Shown here piece after piece: positions 12,030-22,164 of a stretch of DNA of 52,090 nt. The notes below the pieces were generated by a model. That model worked only from the letters and a program-made list of their open reading frames with translations, was not told the DNA's origin and ran no database searches. The translations under genes and the position numbers were made by a program. Position 1 is the stretch's first letter. Every line of letters begins with the position of its first letter. Source of the DNA: Zygophlyctis sp. KS116 (taxonomy: Eukaryota > Chytridiomycota); NCBI GenBank assembly GCA_054661495.1, contig BAAFSQ010000052.1, forward strand, positions 1-52,090. Reading direction: 5' to 3'.

Positions 12030-12571
12030 TCAGGATTTTCTTGTTAGCCACATCATATGCGCAGAGACTGCAACAACAGCAATTGCAAAAGTAGCAAGCA
12101 TTCCCCTCTTACTCTTTTCAAGATCAGCTTTTAATTCAGTATTCTTTGCAAGCAAGAATTCATTATATTTCTTAATACCCTTTTCCTTTCTATGTGTCCC
12201 ATCGCTATGATTATTTATTGTTAGAATACCAAAAAGGCAGAGAATCAGAGAGCTTACAACCGCAAAGCCAGTATTTCTTCTTCTCCTCAACATTGAATTT
12301 CATTGGAGCCATTCCTGATCCCTTATGACTACCATCACAGAATGGTTGGTTTTTGGATCTAGTATTATCATCATTAGACTCACTTTCCACATGAACAAAA
12401 CCAGTAATCTTTTCCCGGCTCTAAATCAACTCCATATGGGGCAGGCTGAACAAAATCTGGTTCTGGAGTCATTTCTTCGTATTTTTCACTGTTCGCCCTG
12501 AACTTGAGACGTTGAACCGATTGCAAATCGCTACAGATTAAATCCAAAATATAATCATATGCAAAAGACAT
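12030..12571 (-). CDS. Double CDGSH iron-sulfur protein with C-terminal membrane segment
   Basis: Exons 12571-12384, 12358-12230 and 12204-12030, with two 25-base introns, give 163 residues. Two complete CDGSH units are seen: CSCGKSKNQPFCDGSH and CGCKLSDSLPFCDGTH, each with the Cys3His set that binds a 2Fe-2S cluster. Two such units in tandem resemble CISD3 of the mitochondrial matrix. Unlike CISD3 the protein continues with a charged linker and a hydrophobic stretch (GMLATFAIAVVAVSAHMMWL) before ending in TRKS. This suggests a tail anchor in the outer mitochondrial or ER membrane, whereas CISD1 and CISD2 are anchored by their N-terminus. Splicing is required to see the motifs: the second intron interrupts the second CDGSH. 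The GATA gene ends 66 bases upstream of its start. Confidence 0.92.
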
Positions 12572-12637
12572 CAGAGTCCATAATAGAAAAAATTCAAGAC
12601 TCTAGATCGAAATATATTATGAGTGCTACAAGTAATA

Positions 12638-13731
12638 CTAAAATGAGAAGCCAGGAAAACTTCCTCCCAACTCTACAGAATCTACATCTACATCACCACC
12701 ATCATTATCATTTGGAGACACAGAATCTAAATTTTGTAATGAATCTAGTAAAAAATCCAAATCAACTGCTTGATTAACAGGCTTCTTATTGATCTCTTGA
12801 TCAGCCGTATGGCTCTGTCTTTGAATAGAATGATTTGATCTATTCATACTATCAGAAGGCGCAGAAAGCCACGAAGGATCAGAAAAAGAAGGAAATGGTG
12901 TATTTTGAGGTATAAATGCACTTATATTCTGCATTGAGTGAAATGAAGAGTTATAAGATGATACAGAGTTCATATCAGACATAAATCCATTATGTGATGG
13001 AATTGGGATTGGAATAGGGCTCCCAAGTTGCACATTAACAATATCCTCCTTGTCTCTCTTCCTTCTAAGTTCAGTATCTGGCATTGGTAAGAATGGTCCT
13101 TTTCTATTTCGTTTTCTAATTACATCTTTTTTCATTGAGAGTGGTCTATTAATTCCATGTAATTTATAAAATAATCCACACGCATTACATAATGAATTCC
13201 CATCCTGATCTCTTCTCCATAATGATGTCTTTGAAGTCCCGCAATTAAAACAAACAGTGAACATGTGTTTTTTTGACTTTATAGGTAAAGAAGAACTCAG
13301 CTTTTCATTATTAGAATTTCTCGACGGTAGAATGATCGATGTAGCTAAACCAGTACTATCAGTAGTATTTGAGATATCAGTATTCAATGGTGATCTTTGA
13401 GTTGTCATATTCATCATTGTCTGATATGCATTTACAGAGGATGCCTGCCTTGTCAAATTTAAATGATCAATCATAGTCTCCAATGATGATGAATAAGTAT
13501 ACTAATATTAATATAAAAAAGTACATCTCTTTCAATTGGCCCATGACCATTATAATTGAAATGTTGAGGAGATTGACAGAGTAAAAGATCAATTGGGTTC
13601 CAATCTATTAAACTGCTCGTACTAATAATAGGCACAGTATCTTGTGCTGGCGGACAATCTTGCTTATTCTTTGATAAGCTTTGTGATAGCAGCGATGTCA
13701 AATTAGAGCAGGTATTGGGAGATCCATTCAT
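12638..13731 (-). CDS. NIT2/AreA-like GATA zinc-finger transcription factor
   Basis: Exons 13731-13525 and 13501-12638 (23-base intron, phase 0) give 356 residues. A single C-x2-C-x17-C-x2-C finger starts at [14 protein letters not shown] and ends at [12 protein letters not shown], followed by the basic tail [17 protein letters not shown]. The 17-residue loop and this tail are typical of fungal nitrogen regulators (NIT2, AreA, Gaf1) and not of the GATA factors with longer loops. The rest is S/N/Q/P-rich low-complexity sequence, as usual for activation regions. It should bind GATA sites; arginase and the amino-acid transporter nearby are plausible but unproven targets. The start is divergent from the unknown gene at 13788 with 56 bases between. 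Confidence 0.9.
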
Positions 13732-13787
13732 TTGGGGTCAATGGATTTGTAGGTTAAGTAGCAAGTTTTGAATTTATAGTCGATACA

Positions 13788-14321
13788 ATGCCAGCAAATA
13801 ATAATAATAGCTCTGTATGGAATTTAATCATATCTCGTGCAATCTCTCTATCAGATGAAAATGGTTATATACGCTCAACTACAAATCGTCATGGTATTCA
13901 GGACATTGAAAAAATGATTAGAAAGGGAATGACTAGACCGCTCTCATCAACAGCACCACCTTATAATAAACCAATGGTTCCTGAAGCGATTAATATTGTT
14001 TTTAATAGCAACGAAAATCCTGGATTATTTCACTTGATCCAAAATTTAGAAATCGTTCAGGAAAATCATATAAGTGTGACTTTTGAGTCTATTAGTGAAC
14101 CAAAATTAAAAAGGCTTTGGAGGGCATCATCAGATAATCTTACAGAAAGAAAATGGGAGATTAATCATGAAGCACCACCAAATACGTTAGTATCTATAGT
14201 ATATCTTCAAATTGTTCAAGGACTCCAAAAATTGTATCAAATTTTATACGCTTTATTGATTATAGGTCCTTTGAAATGGTTACTTTCAAAGGAGAAAAGG
14301 AAGAAATTACAATCATCTTGA
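13788..14321 (+). CDS. Hypothetical tail-anchored protein, 177 aa
   Basis: A single uninterrupted frame that starts with MPANNNNSS and is mostly polar. Near the C-terminus it has a hydrophobic segment (KLYQILYALLIIGPLKWLL) followed by a basic end SKEKRKKLQSS, which looks like a tail anchor. No family is recognised. The coding end overlaps the end of the convergent L2 gene by 9 bases (14313-14321), so the two reading frames share DNA on opposite strands. Codon use matches the neighbours. Confidence 0.7.
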   Translation: MPANNNNSSVWNLIISRAISLSDENGYIRSTTNRHGIQDIEKMIRKGMTRPLSSTAPPYNKPMVPEAINIVFNSNENPGLFHLIQNLEIVQENHISVTFESISEPKLKRLWRASSDNLTERKWEINHEAPPNTLVSIVYLQIVQGLQKLYQILYALLIIGPLKWLLSKEKRKKLQSS

Positions 14322-15417
14322 AGCTAGTTTAACTTTCCATTTTGGAGTTATAACATACCATTTCTTTCTTTTAACTGATTTAACACCCTTTGTTTTCCAG
14401 CCCCATGGAGATCTTGGAGCTTTACCTCCTTTAGATTTCTTTCCACCTATACTATAAAAGTAAATTTAGTACCTCCATGAGGATGATCATGCGCATTCAT
14501 GGCAATACCACGAACTGTAGGACGTATTCCTCTTCTACGGCTTGCTCCTGCTTTTCCTAAATTTGTCAATTTATGAGCTTCATTTCCTACAGATCCCATA
14601 GTAGCACATGCTGATAAAGGAATAAGACGTACTTCTTTTGAGACTAATTTAATTTGAGCAAATCCAGCAGTGCTTTTTGAAAGTACTTGAGCAGATGTTC
14701 CTGCTGAACGACAAATAATAGCTTTTCCTTCTTTTGTCAAGGATATATTATGAATGACAGACCCTACTGGAATATCAGCTAATTGAAGGCAATTTCCAGG
14801 CTGAAGTAGGACATTCTTGGGTATTGTTTGATCTTCTTCTGGTGATAATCCATCTCTCCAAGAGTAAATCACATCTCCTGGATTTACTGTAGCAGGTCTA
14901 ATAATATAGGATAATTCATTTGATGATTGATTACGAAGTAATGCTAATTCTGCAGATCTGTTTGGGTCATACTCTAGACGTACAACTGTATGAGGGCCTG
15001 GAATGTTTCTATGAAAATCAATAATTCTAACACGCCTCTTGTGTCCACCTCCTCTATGCCTGACAGTGATCCTACCGGAACAATTCCTTCCACCAGTAGA
15101 TCTCTTTCCAAAACTCAATCGCAAAACTGGTCGGCCAGGATGTAAATGAAATCTAGTGGGATGGCGACGGTTTGCTAGCCCTGGAGTGACTGGCTTATAT
15201 ATTTTCATGTCCCCAACAACTTTCCAAAATCTATTTTCTAAGACGTGCCGTTTGACGGGAGCTGGTTTTCCTTCTGCTATACTCGCCTCCCGAAATTTGA
15301 AGAAGCGCTGCCTAATAATTAGAAATATTGGGATTTTTACTGTGCTTTGGTCGATCGCTTGACAAATGTCTTTGATCGGATAGACATTACAAGTCTAGGC
15401 AGTGCCAACAATCTCAT
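14313..15417 (-). CDS. Mitochondrial ribosomal protein L2 (uL2m)
   Basis: Exons 15417-15341, 15311-14473 and 14446-14313 give 349 residues. The N-terminus MRLLALPRLVMSIRSKTFVK is hydrophobic and basic, as expected for mitochondrial import. The body has the uL2 pattern of the bacterial type: RHRGGGHKRRVRIIDF, EYDPNRSAELALL, GNCLQLADIPVGS, VGNEAHKLTNLGKAGASRR, MNAHDHPHGGGKKSKGGKAP and SPWGWKTKG. The HDHPHGGG loop contributes to the peptidyl-transferase region, and intron 2 splits the glycine run. Start 15417 was chosen because it gives a typical presequence; a second ATG lies in frame at 15387. The stop overlaps the convergent gene's coding end. Confidence 0.93.
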
Positions 15418-15480
15418 CTGGAAATAAGCTTTTTAAATTCAAAAAAAACTTTATAGCCCTACACATTGAAAGAAGATAAC

Positions 15481-17239
15481 TTAGTCCGAATCTATAATAA
15501 GTATTGGATCATCAGTCGACACAACAGTATTATGGAGTTTACTTGTGCGCTTCCGTTTTCTAGTTGAATCAAGGCGTTTTTTACTCCATTCTTCAATCTT
15601 GGTGATGAGATGCTCCTGTAGATTTTCATTATTAGTGCAATTAAATTCTTTAAAAGATTTCAAAACTAATTCTTCCACCTAAAATTTAAAAACTTTAAAA
15701 TTACTTCGGAGCGTATGGTAGAGTCTGTAATCTCATAGGCATGAAGAATTGTTGATTGTCGACGCTCGGTATCTACATATTCCCATTTCCCATCTGGAAA
15801 TACTTGAATTTTTTCAATGTTTGCAGGAATTTGAGGAAGTAATTTATCATAGAATTCATCAAAGCATAAAGATGACCAACTACGGTATCGGTTACAAACA
15901 GGACATATAAACTGCTCCGAATTCACATTTAGAGTAAACCAAATCTTCAAGTCAAATGATTGTAAATGTTTGCAGTCTATAGAGTGACCAGGAGTCTCTA
16001 TTCTTGTAAGAGAAAGTGGATCACGAAGGGTAATAATTTCAGAAGTTGATTCTAGTTCATCATCTTGATCTCTTTTTGACAAGGAATCTAGTAATTTAAT
16101 TTATAATATTTTTTACTTGTCTTTTTTTCTGGTATTGCTTTTTTGATAATTTGATCTACTCGTTGATCAATGCTCAACATTTCTACTAGTTCAATTGAGA
16201 TAAGAATAAATCCATCGGCATTAGAGGGAGTCCAAGAAATCTTGAAAGTATTTGTAAACTCTTTTGAAAACATTGTTAGATCCGCACTAACCACTGCATT
16301 TGCAACAGTATTGTTTAAGATCATGTACCTCTTTACAATTAACAAAAAATCTTATCTTACTTCTTGATATATACAAGTTGAGTTTATAAAGGTTTTTAAA
16401 TGCTTTGGTAATGACACAGGGATTGTAATTTCCTTTCCATTTTCTACCGTATCAATTGTTTTAATATTAGCAATAAAAACTCTGATTTTACAGTCCTTTT
16501 TTAAACGATCGAAATCATACTTTTCTAAATTGAAATAGATTGGTGATTGCATAATTGAAGAATCCATGACTACGTGACGCTTGATAGTTTTGATGGTGGC
16601 AAAAGTAGGAGGTTTTTCAAATACATAATGACTAAATCTCTTAATATCCAAAACAGCTGCAGGAACTACCTTTGCTGGATTAAGCTGTTTGAATTTCATA
16701 ATAGGAAAAGATTTCAGTTTAGCATTTGTGTTCTGCTCCGCTGGTACTTCTGCCAGAGCATTCGTACTTCGTACTGAGGTTGTAGGTGATATATTTGCAG
16801 CTCTGGTTAACGGATCTTCATCCAATTGAGATGCTGTAGTTGTGGGAGTAGAATCTAAAGGGTCAGTATTCAATTGAGAAGAATCCGAAAGTGGTGCTTC
16901 AGAAAATAGAGAGTATTCATGCATTGGAGGAGGCGAAAAAACAGTCACTTGATAGCCATCTATATCTCTGATTGTATGTAAATTTAAGACTTGAATGACA
17001 TCAATTCTTCCACTTTTAGCAATTGCATTTGCAAACATCTTTAACGGAGCCTTGTTCCCTGTATTATAGGCGAGCGAAGCCTTGTGAAATGCACACCAAA
17101 ACTTGGCCAAAAGAAAAGGCTTATTCCCGCTTGGAGATATATGTAAAGAGTTTAGAAATACTTTGAGGTCAGCTACTTTCATTCTATGGAAGACTGTAGT
17201 CGTAAGCTCATTTGAGATTTCTGGACTATATACACTCAT
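15481..17239 (-). CDS. SIZ/PIAS-type SUMO E3 ligase
   Basis: Exons 17239-16361, 16330-16117, 16087-15705 and 15678-15481 join to 557 residues. An N-terminal SAP-like helix pair (MKVADLKVFLNSLHISPSG) would bind AT-rich DNA. A central PINIT-type domain follows. The SP-RING has CKH...C-P-V-C (DCKHLQSFDLKIWF and ICPVCNRY) and recruits Ubc9-SUMO. A basic KKRLDSTRKRKR stretch is a likely nuclear signal, and the protein ends with DDPILIIDSD, a textbook SUMO-interacting motif with flanking acids. The expected job is SUMO attachment to chromatin and septum or replication proteins, as in yeast Siz1/Siz2. The start lies 15 bases after the stop of the upstream arginase gene on the same strand. Confidence 0.9.
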
Positions 17240-17254
17240 CCGAAAAATGAAAAA

Positions 17255-18235
17255 TTATAACAATCTTTCACCTAAAGCACATCTAGTCAATGACAATCCA
17301 ACACCGATCGTCGTAGCAGAGGCAACAGCATCTCCAATAATTGGATTTACTTCCATAATATCCACAGCAACTAGACAACCAGACTCTGCAAGAACTTCAT
17401 TGATATAATGACCTTCTCTAAAAGTCAATCCTCCACGAACAGGTGTTCCGGTAGAAGGACAAACTGATGGATCTAATGCATCGACATCAAAACTAAGATG
17501 AATTGGAGAATCACGACCCAAATAATCCAATGCTAAATCCATAATTTTCCCTATACCATATTTATCTACTTCATGCATTGAATAAGCACGAATATTAAAC
17601 CGTTTTAATAATTCTTTTTCTCCAGGATCCACATCTCGAAGACCAATATATACCAAGCGGCTTGGATGTAACTTGGTACTGGGTAACCACTCATCAAATT
17701 TCTCATTTGAAGCTAAACCCATTAAAAATGAAAGTGGCATTCCATGAAGATTTCCAGTAGTAGTTGTTTCTGGAGTATTAATATCAGCATGTGCATCCAC
17801 CCAAAGTACACCTACATTAGGGTAAACTGATAACGATCCAGAAATAGTTCCCATTGCTAATGAGTGATCTCCTCCGATTGTTAAAGCGAGGTTTCCCTTG
17901 GAACATGTTTCAGAGACTTGCTTCATAACATCTTTTGTAACTGCAGACGTATATCTAACGTTTTTCAACGGTGGAGGAACAGAGGTCAACTCTTCCATTG
18001 TATGAGTAGAGGGAGCAGGCTTAAGATGATCATAAGTTAATAGAGTATTAGGATCAACAACAACTTCCCATCCAAGTTTTTCTAATTGCGAGACTAATCC
18101 AGCTTCCATCTATGATTTAAACACTATAATAATTACCAATGATGAAGGACCGCCTTCTACACCTCCTTTAGGCTGACCACCGCTAAATCCTCCAGCAATA
18201 ATTCCAACAGTTTTAGGAGTCTTTACAAATTTCAT
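17255..18235 (-). CDS. Arginase
   Basis: Exons 18235-18137 and 18109-17255 (27-base intron, phase 0) give 317 residues, a full-length arginase that hydrolyses arginine to ornithine and urea. The manganese ligands are in the expected order: GGDHS, DAHADINTP with NLHGMP, and SFDVDALDPS, then TGTPVRGGLTFREG and VDIMEVNP. The N-terminus GGQPKGGVEGGPSSL is also typical. The start codon is 20 bases from the divergent HIS3 start. A nitrogen-source role fits with the GATA factor in the same window, though no regulatory link is shown by the sequence. Confidence 0.95.
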
Positions 18236-18255
18236 CGAGGTTGAGGTGAAGTTTG
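18236..18255. promoter_or_regulatory. 20-base divergent intergenic region between arginase and HIS3
   Basis: Only 20 bases separate the two start codons. Core promoters and 5' leaders of one or both genes must therefore lie inside the opposing gene or be extremely short. No TATA-like element is visible in the gap. Confidence 0.5.
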
Positions 18256-18877
18256 ATGAGCACTTGCACAGTGACTAGACAAACATCGGAGACTGATATA
18301 TCAGTCACCATTGATCTTCGACCCACCGGAAATCAAACCATAGTTATTAATACTGGGATCGGGTTTCTGGATCATATGCTAACAGCTCTCGCAAAACATG
18401 CGCATTGGTCCTTGGAAATATCATGTAAAGGAGACTTGCATATTGATGATCATCATACTTGTGAGGATGTTGCATTGGCTTTAGGAAATGCTTTTAAAGG
18501 TGCTCTTGGGCCACCAAAAGGGATCAAAAGATTTGGAGTCGGGTTTGCTCCTTTAGATGAGGCACTTTCTAGAGCTGTTGTTGATATTTCAGGTAGACCT
18601 CATGCTTCTATAGATTTGGGATTGAAAAGAGAGAGTTTGGGATCCATGAGCTGTGAAATGGTTCCACACGTCTTTGAATCTTTTGCAACTTCTGCTGGAC
18701 TAACTCTGCATGTGGACGTTCTTAAAGGTTTTAACGATCATCATAGGTAAACAAGTATATTTACAAAAAAGAGCTGAATCCTCATTCAAGGCACTAGCAA
18801 TTGCTTTAAGGGAAGCAATCACATTTACACAATTTACAAATATTGTTCCCTCCACAAAGGGATCTTTATCAATTTGA
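18256..18877 (+). CDS. HIS3: Imidazoleglycerol-phosphate dehydratase (histidine biosynthesis)
   Basis: Exons 18256-18746 and 18772-18877 (25-base intron, phase 2) give 198 residues. The family motifs are complete: [33 protein letters not shown] (metal-binding histidines), [19 protein letters not shown] and [17 protein letters not shown]. The intron lies within the second HH-containing motif, between H and the end of the R codon. The enzyme performs the sixth step of histidine synthesis, so the organism is probably able to make histidine, which argues against a highly reduced intracellular parasite. It is divergent from arginase. Confidence 0.96.
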
Positions 18878-18890
18878 TTAGATAAAGGGA

Positions 18891-19607
18891 CTAATCGGTT
18901 TTGTTTTCAGGAGTTTGAGTTTCATTCAAGGAGAAACGAGAAGATCTTCTCTTATAGGTGGGTTTCCAATGACTAGATTCGACAGATTCCCTATTAATTG
19001 TGAAACGTCCCACTTTTGCTTCTACAGGACCTCCTTCCGGTACAAACATTCTTGGACCTGATGGAGAAAATGCAGTAGGCGATTTTGATATATAACCATC
19101 ATCCATTCCAAATCCTGACAGTTGAGCTACATAATGTGTCCTGTGTCTATGGCTCAGTGGACTGATTGGGCTAATCAATGGAGCACAAATATTTACAGAA
19201 GTATTAATAGCAAAAGGCCCTCCAATTCTTTTGAGGCCCTTGCTATTTCCTTTCAATAGATCATCATTAGAATCTTTAGTTTCAGTATGATTGTATCCTA
19301 TACTATTTGATCTCTGTTGAGATTTAAAAGTCTTAAATGGCAGTGATTGACTAGAAACATTCTGATTTTCAAACTCTTTCAAGTTTGAATCTTGGGATTC
19401 TTCACCAGGCGATGGAAGATATTCTTCCAATCTCTTTCGATACCATTGGAATATACCCCACTGTTTCCTACTAGATGCCTCATTTGTCTTTGTTCCCTGA
19501 TTTCCGATATTATTCTTGATTGGAACATCTTGAAATGAGCCAGCATTAGATGCTGTAGTTTCTGATTGCCTTGTAACTAATCCAAACAAGTTGTATAGTT
19601 TAGTCAT
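18891..19607 (-). CDS. Hypothetical low-complexity protein, 238 aa
   Basis: A single frame from ATG 19607 with no need for splicing. It is S/N/T/E/K-rich, with a more structured-looking C-terminal half (ISPISPLSHRHRTHYVAQLSG, KSPTAFSPSGPRMFVPEGG, KRRSSRFSLNE) containing several S/T-P and R-x-x-S sites that could be phosphorylated. No transmembrane segment or known domain is seen. Convergent with HIS3 (stops 13 bases apart) and divergent from the gene at 19779. Confidence 0.6.
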   Translation of the reverse strand: MTKLYNLFGLVTRQSETTASNAGSFQDVPIKNNIGNQGTKTNEASSRKQWGIFQWYRKRLEEYLPSPGEESQDSNLKEFENQNVSSQSLPFKTFKSQQRSNSIGYNHTETKDSNDDLLKGNSKGLKRIGGPFAINTSVNICAPLISPISPLSHRHRTHYVAQLSGFGMDDGYISKSPTAFSPSGPRMFVPEGGPVEAKVGRFTINRESVESSHWKPTYKRRSSRFSLNETQTPENKTD

Positions 19608-19778
19608 GTTAAGTTTTTTTGGAACTAAAAATAGAAAAGTGCCGCATTATAAGGCAGCCTGCATTTAAATAGAATAATAGAATGCATAATACATTCTTCA
19701 ATGCAGCTTAAAACACTACTAGTTTTTTAGTCGTTCGGATCCATAACAAGATCTGCACATTAAATCCCCTAGCTGAAA

Positions 19779-20404
19779 ATGTCTCATCATGCGGATCTGT
19801 TTGGTTCGATTCCACATGCAAAGTATAATATAATTTTTAAATCTTTAGAGTTTCTTTTGAGTCTCCTCCCCCATCAAGAACTGGCAACTGGTCTGGTTCA
19901 CCTTCTGGTTCAAGTTTGAACTCAAAGTATAGTGATTGGGTAAGTAAGATGAAAGATTGGACTAACGTAAATCTTACTCCAGACTCAAATATGGATATAT
20001 CAGAGTCCCAAAGGAAAAAGAGATCCGGACTCGACACAGCACGATTTACTAAGAAATCACGGCCAATTGCTAGTGAATTGTATTCTAGAAAGGTTGTTTA
20101 TTCAAACATATCTCTAAAGAATAAATCAAATTCTATGAATGGATCTCTCAAAAAAGGTTTTAGATCTGGTTCTGGATCAAGCAATAATAATCCTTTTTTA
20201 GCAGAAAAGTTGGTAATTAATGATTTTAAACGCTCTTTGTATTCTAAACCAGAGACTGATGCTTCTTTTTCAACTACTGGTAATGGGTCTAGTGGATTAC
20301 TAGATGAAATATATCAGGCAAAGGATGATACAGAAGACCAAGGAATTTTATTCTTTAATGATGATATTCAAGAATTGTATGGATCTGATTATGAATTGTT
20401 TTAA
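19779..20404 (+). CDS. Hypothetical serine-rich protein, 199 aa
   Basis: Exons 19779-19822 and 19849-20404 around a 26-base intron with good splice signals, joined in frame. The protein begins MSHHADLFGSIPHAK, continues with an S/P/G/N-rich stretch and a basic segment with a potential nuclear signal (SQRKKRSGLD), and ends in an acidic tail (DDTEDQGILFFNDDIQELYG). It is probably mostly disordered and perhaps nuclear. No family recognised. It lies 73 bases upstream of the transporter on the same strand. Confidence 0.65.
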
Positions 20405-20477
20405 ATAAAAGAAAAATTCAATGTCCGAAATATGACTTGCAGCGCTCACCTAGCGCTATGACCCTACAGATCTGAAA

Positions 20478-22130
20478 ATGAATGGTACAAAGGAACTAAC
20501 AGAAGATCAGTTATTAAAGGAAATTGGAGAGTTTGTTGATGAAGATGAGGCCTTGATCGCTGCTGACAGTCCAATCGTTCCAGATTTAAGTATACCACTA
20601 AGCGCTACGATCCATGAAAATCATTTGGATAGATCAATAAGTCTTTGGTCGGGTATATGGATTATTATTGCATCTACTATTGGGTCGGGTATATTTGCTT
20701 CACCCGGAATTGTCTTTGGTTACACGAAATCAGTAGGTTCCGCATTATTGGTTTGGATTGTTGCAGGTCTTTTATCAATAACTGGAGCATTGTGTTATGC
20801 AGAGCTCGGATCAATGATGCCAATCTCTGGTGGAGAATTCACATACTTATTGAGGGCGTATGGATCTCTAGGTGCATTTTTGTTTTCTTTTGCAAATATT
20901 TTGATTTCAAGGCCTGCTTCAACTGCGATTTTATCTCTTACTTTTGGTCAATATGTAGCTAAATTATTTGACTCATCCAGCTCTTTTCTTGTGAATTTTA
21001 TAGCTGTTACAGCAATTATTTGTATTTGTTCATTAAACATATTCTCTGCACGGGTAGCAGTGTTTGCGCAAGGTTGGCTTTGATTTAATTTTGATTATAT
21101 TAGATATTTTAGCTGGCATTAAATTATTTGCGCTGTTGATGATAAGTTTATTTGGTATTCTGTACATGTTTACTGTAAATCTATGGTTATAATTATACTA
21201 GAGCTCTAATCAACTGCCCACTTTTTGGTTTAATACAGCCTCTACATCATCCGGTGATTATGCGTTGGCTATATATTCTGCGCTTTGGGCATATGATGGA
21301 TGGAACTCTCTGAATTTAGTCTGTGAAGAATTAAAAAATCCTAGAGAGAATTTACCAAAGGCAGTTGTTGGTGGACCATTTCTCGTCATGATTTGTTACT
21401 TTTTTACAAACTTGGGATATTTTACAGTTTTGGAACCTTCTCATGTCCAATATTCAAAGGCAATTGCTATCGATTTTGGGCAGGTTGTATTTGGGGCGAA
21501 TTTCGGACGTTTATTGTTTACAGTCATAGTAAGCTTAGCATGCGCTAGTGCTGCGCACGCAAATGTATTTTCTGGCTCTCGAATAATCTGGGTGAGTTTT
21601 TTTCATCATAATGATAGAATTCATCACGCAATCATGAAATTCCAGAAATATTTTCTCGAATTCATGAGAATTACGGGACTCCGCATTATGCAATACTATT
21701 ACTTGGCTTAGAATCTATAGTGTTTGTAATTTTGGGGGATATTCCATCTCTTATCACACTTAATGGAATGATTGCCTTACCATTCTATTGGCTCAGTGCC
21801 ATGGCTCTAATTGTATTACGTTTCAAAGAACCAAATACGCTCCGTCCTTTTAAAAACTGGCTCATTATTCCAATAGTATTTTCAACTGTATCATTTCTGG
21901 TGATAATATATGGTGTAATGAGCTCTCCTTCACAGGCTCTAGTATCTTTGGCAGTTTTTGGAATTGGTGCTGGCGTTTGGTCACTTGATGAAAAAACTAT
22001 TGTAATTATAAAATCTCGCTTGATCGAATGGTTTCATTCATTAAAGTCGAGGTTAACAGGGTCAACCAGGAAGGAATACATACATGCATCAAGCGATGGT
22101 ATATCACTGACTGATTTCAATACGGAATAA
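20478..22130 (+). CDS. LAT-type amino-acid transporter (APC superfamily)
   Basis: Exons 20478-21072, 21104-21174, 21202-21591 and 21618-22130 give 522 residues with about 12 membrane segments. Family landmarks are present: IGSGIFASPGIV in the first unwound helix, ELGSMMPISGGEFTYLLRAYG, YSALWAYDGWNSLNLVCEELKNP and HYAILLLG. The cytosolic N-terminus is acidic (DEDEALIAAD). The sequence resembles the light chains of heteromeric transporters and the yeast MUP1 group; whether it needs a partner cannot be judged. It is expected at the plasma membrane for neutral amino-acid uptake or exchange. TTLL9 starts 34 bases downstream. Confidence 0.92.
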
Positions 22131-22164
22131 TAATTGGTGACGTAAAGTTGTAATCATTTTAACA

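Noticed and set aside
19803-19813. ggttcgattcc, a perfect tRNA B-box-like string
   Set aside because: No matching A box at the right distance, no T-stem or acceptor stem pairs around it, and it lies in the well-framed first exon of the 199-aa protein.
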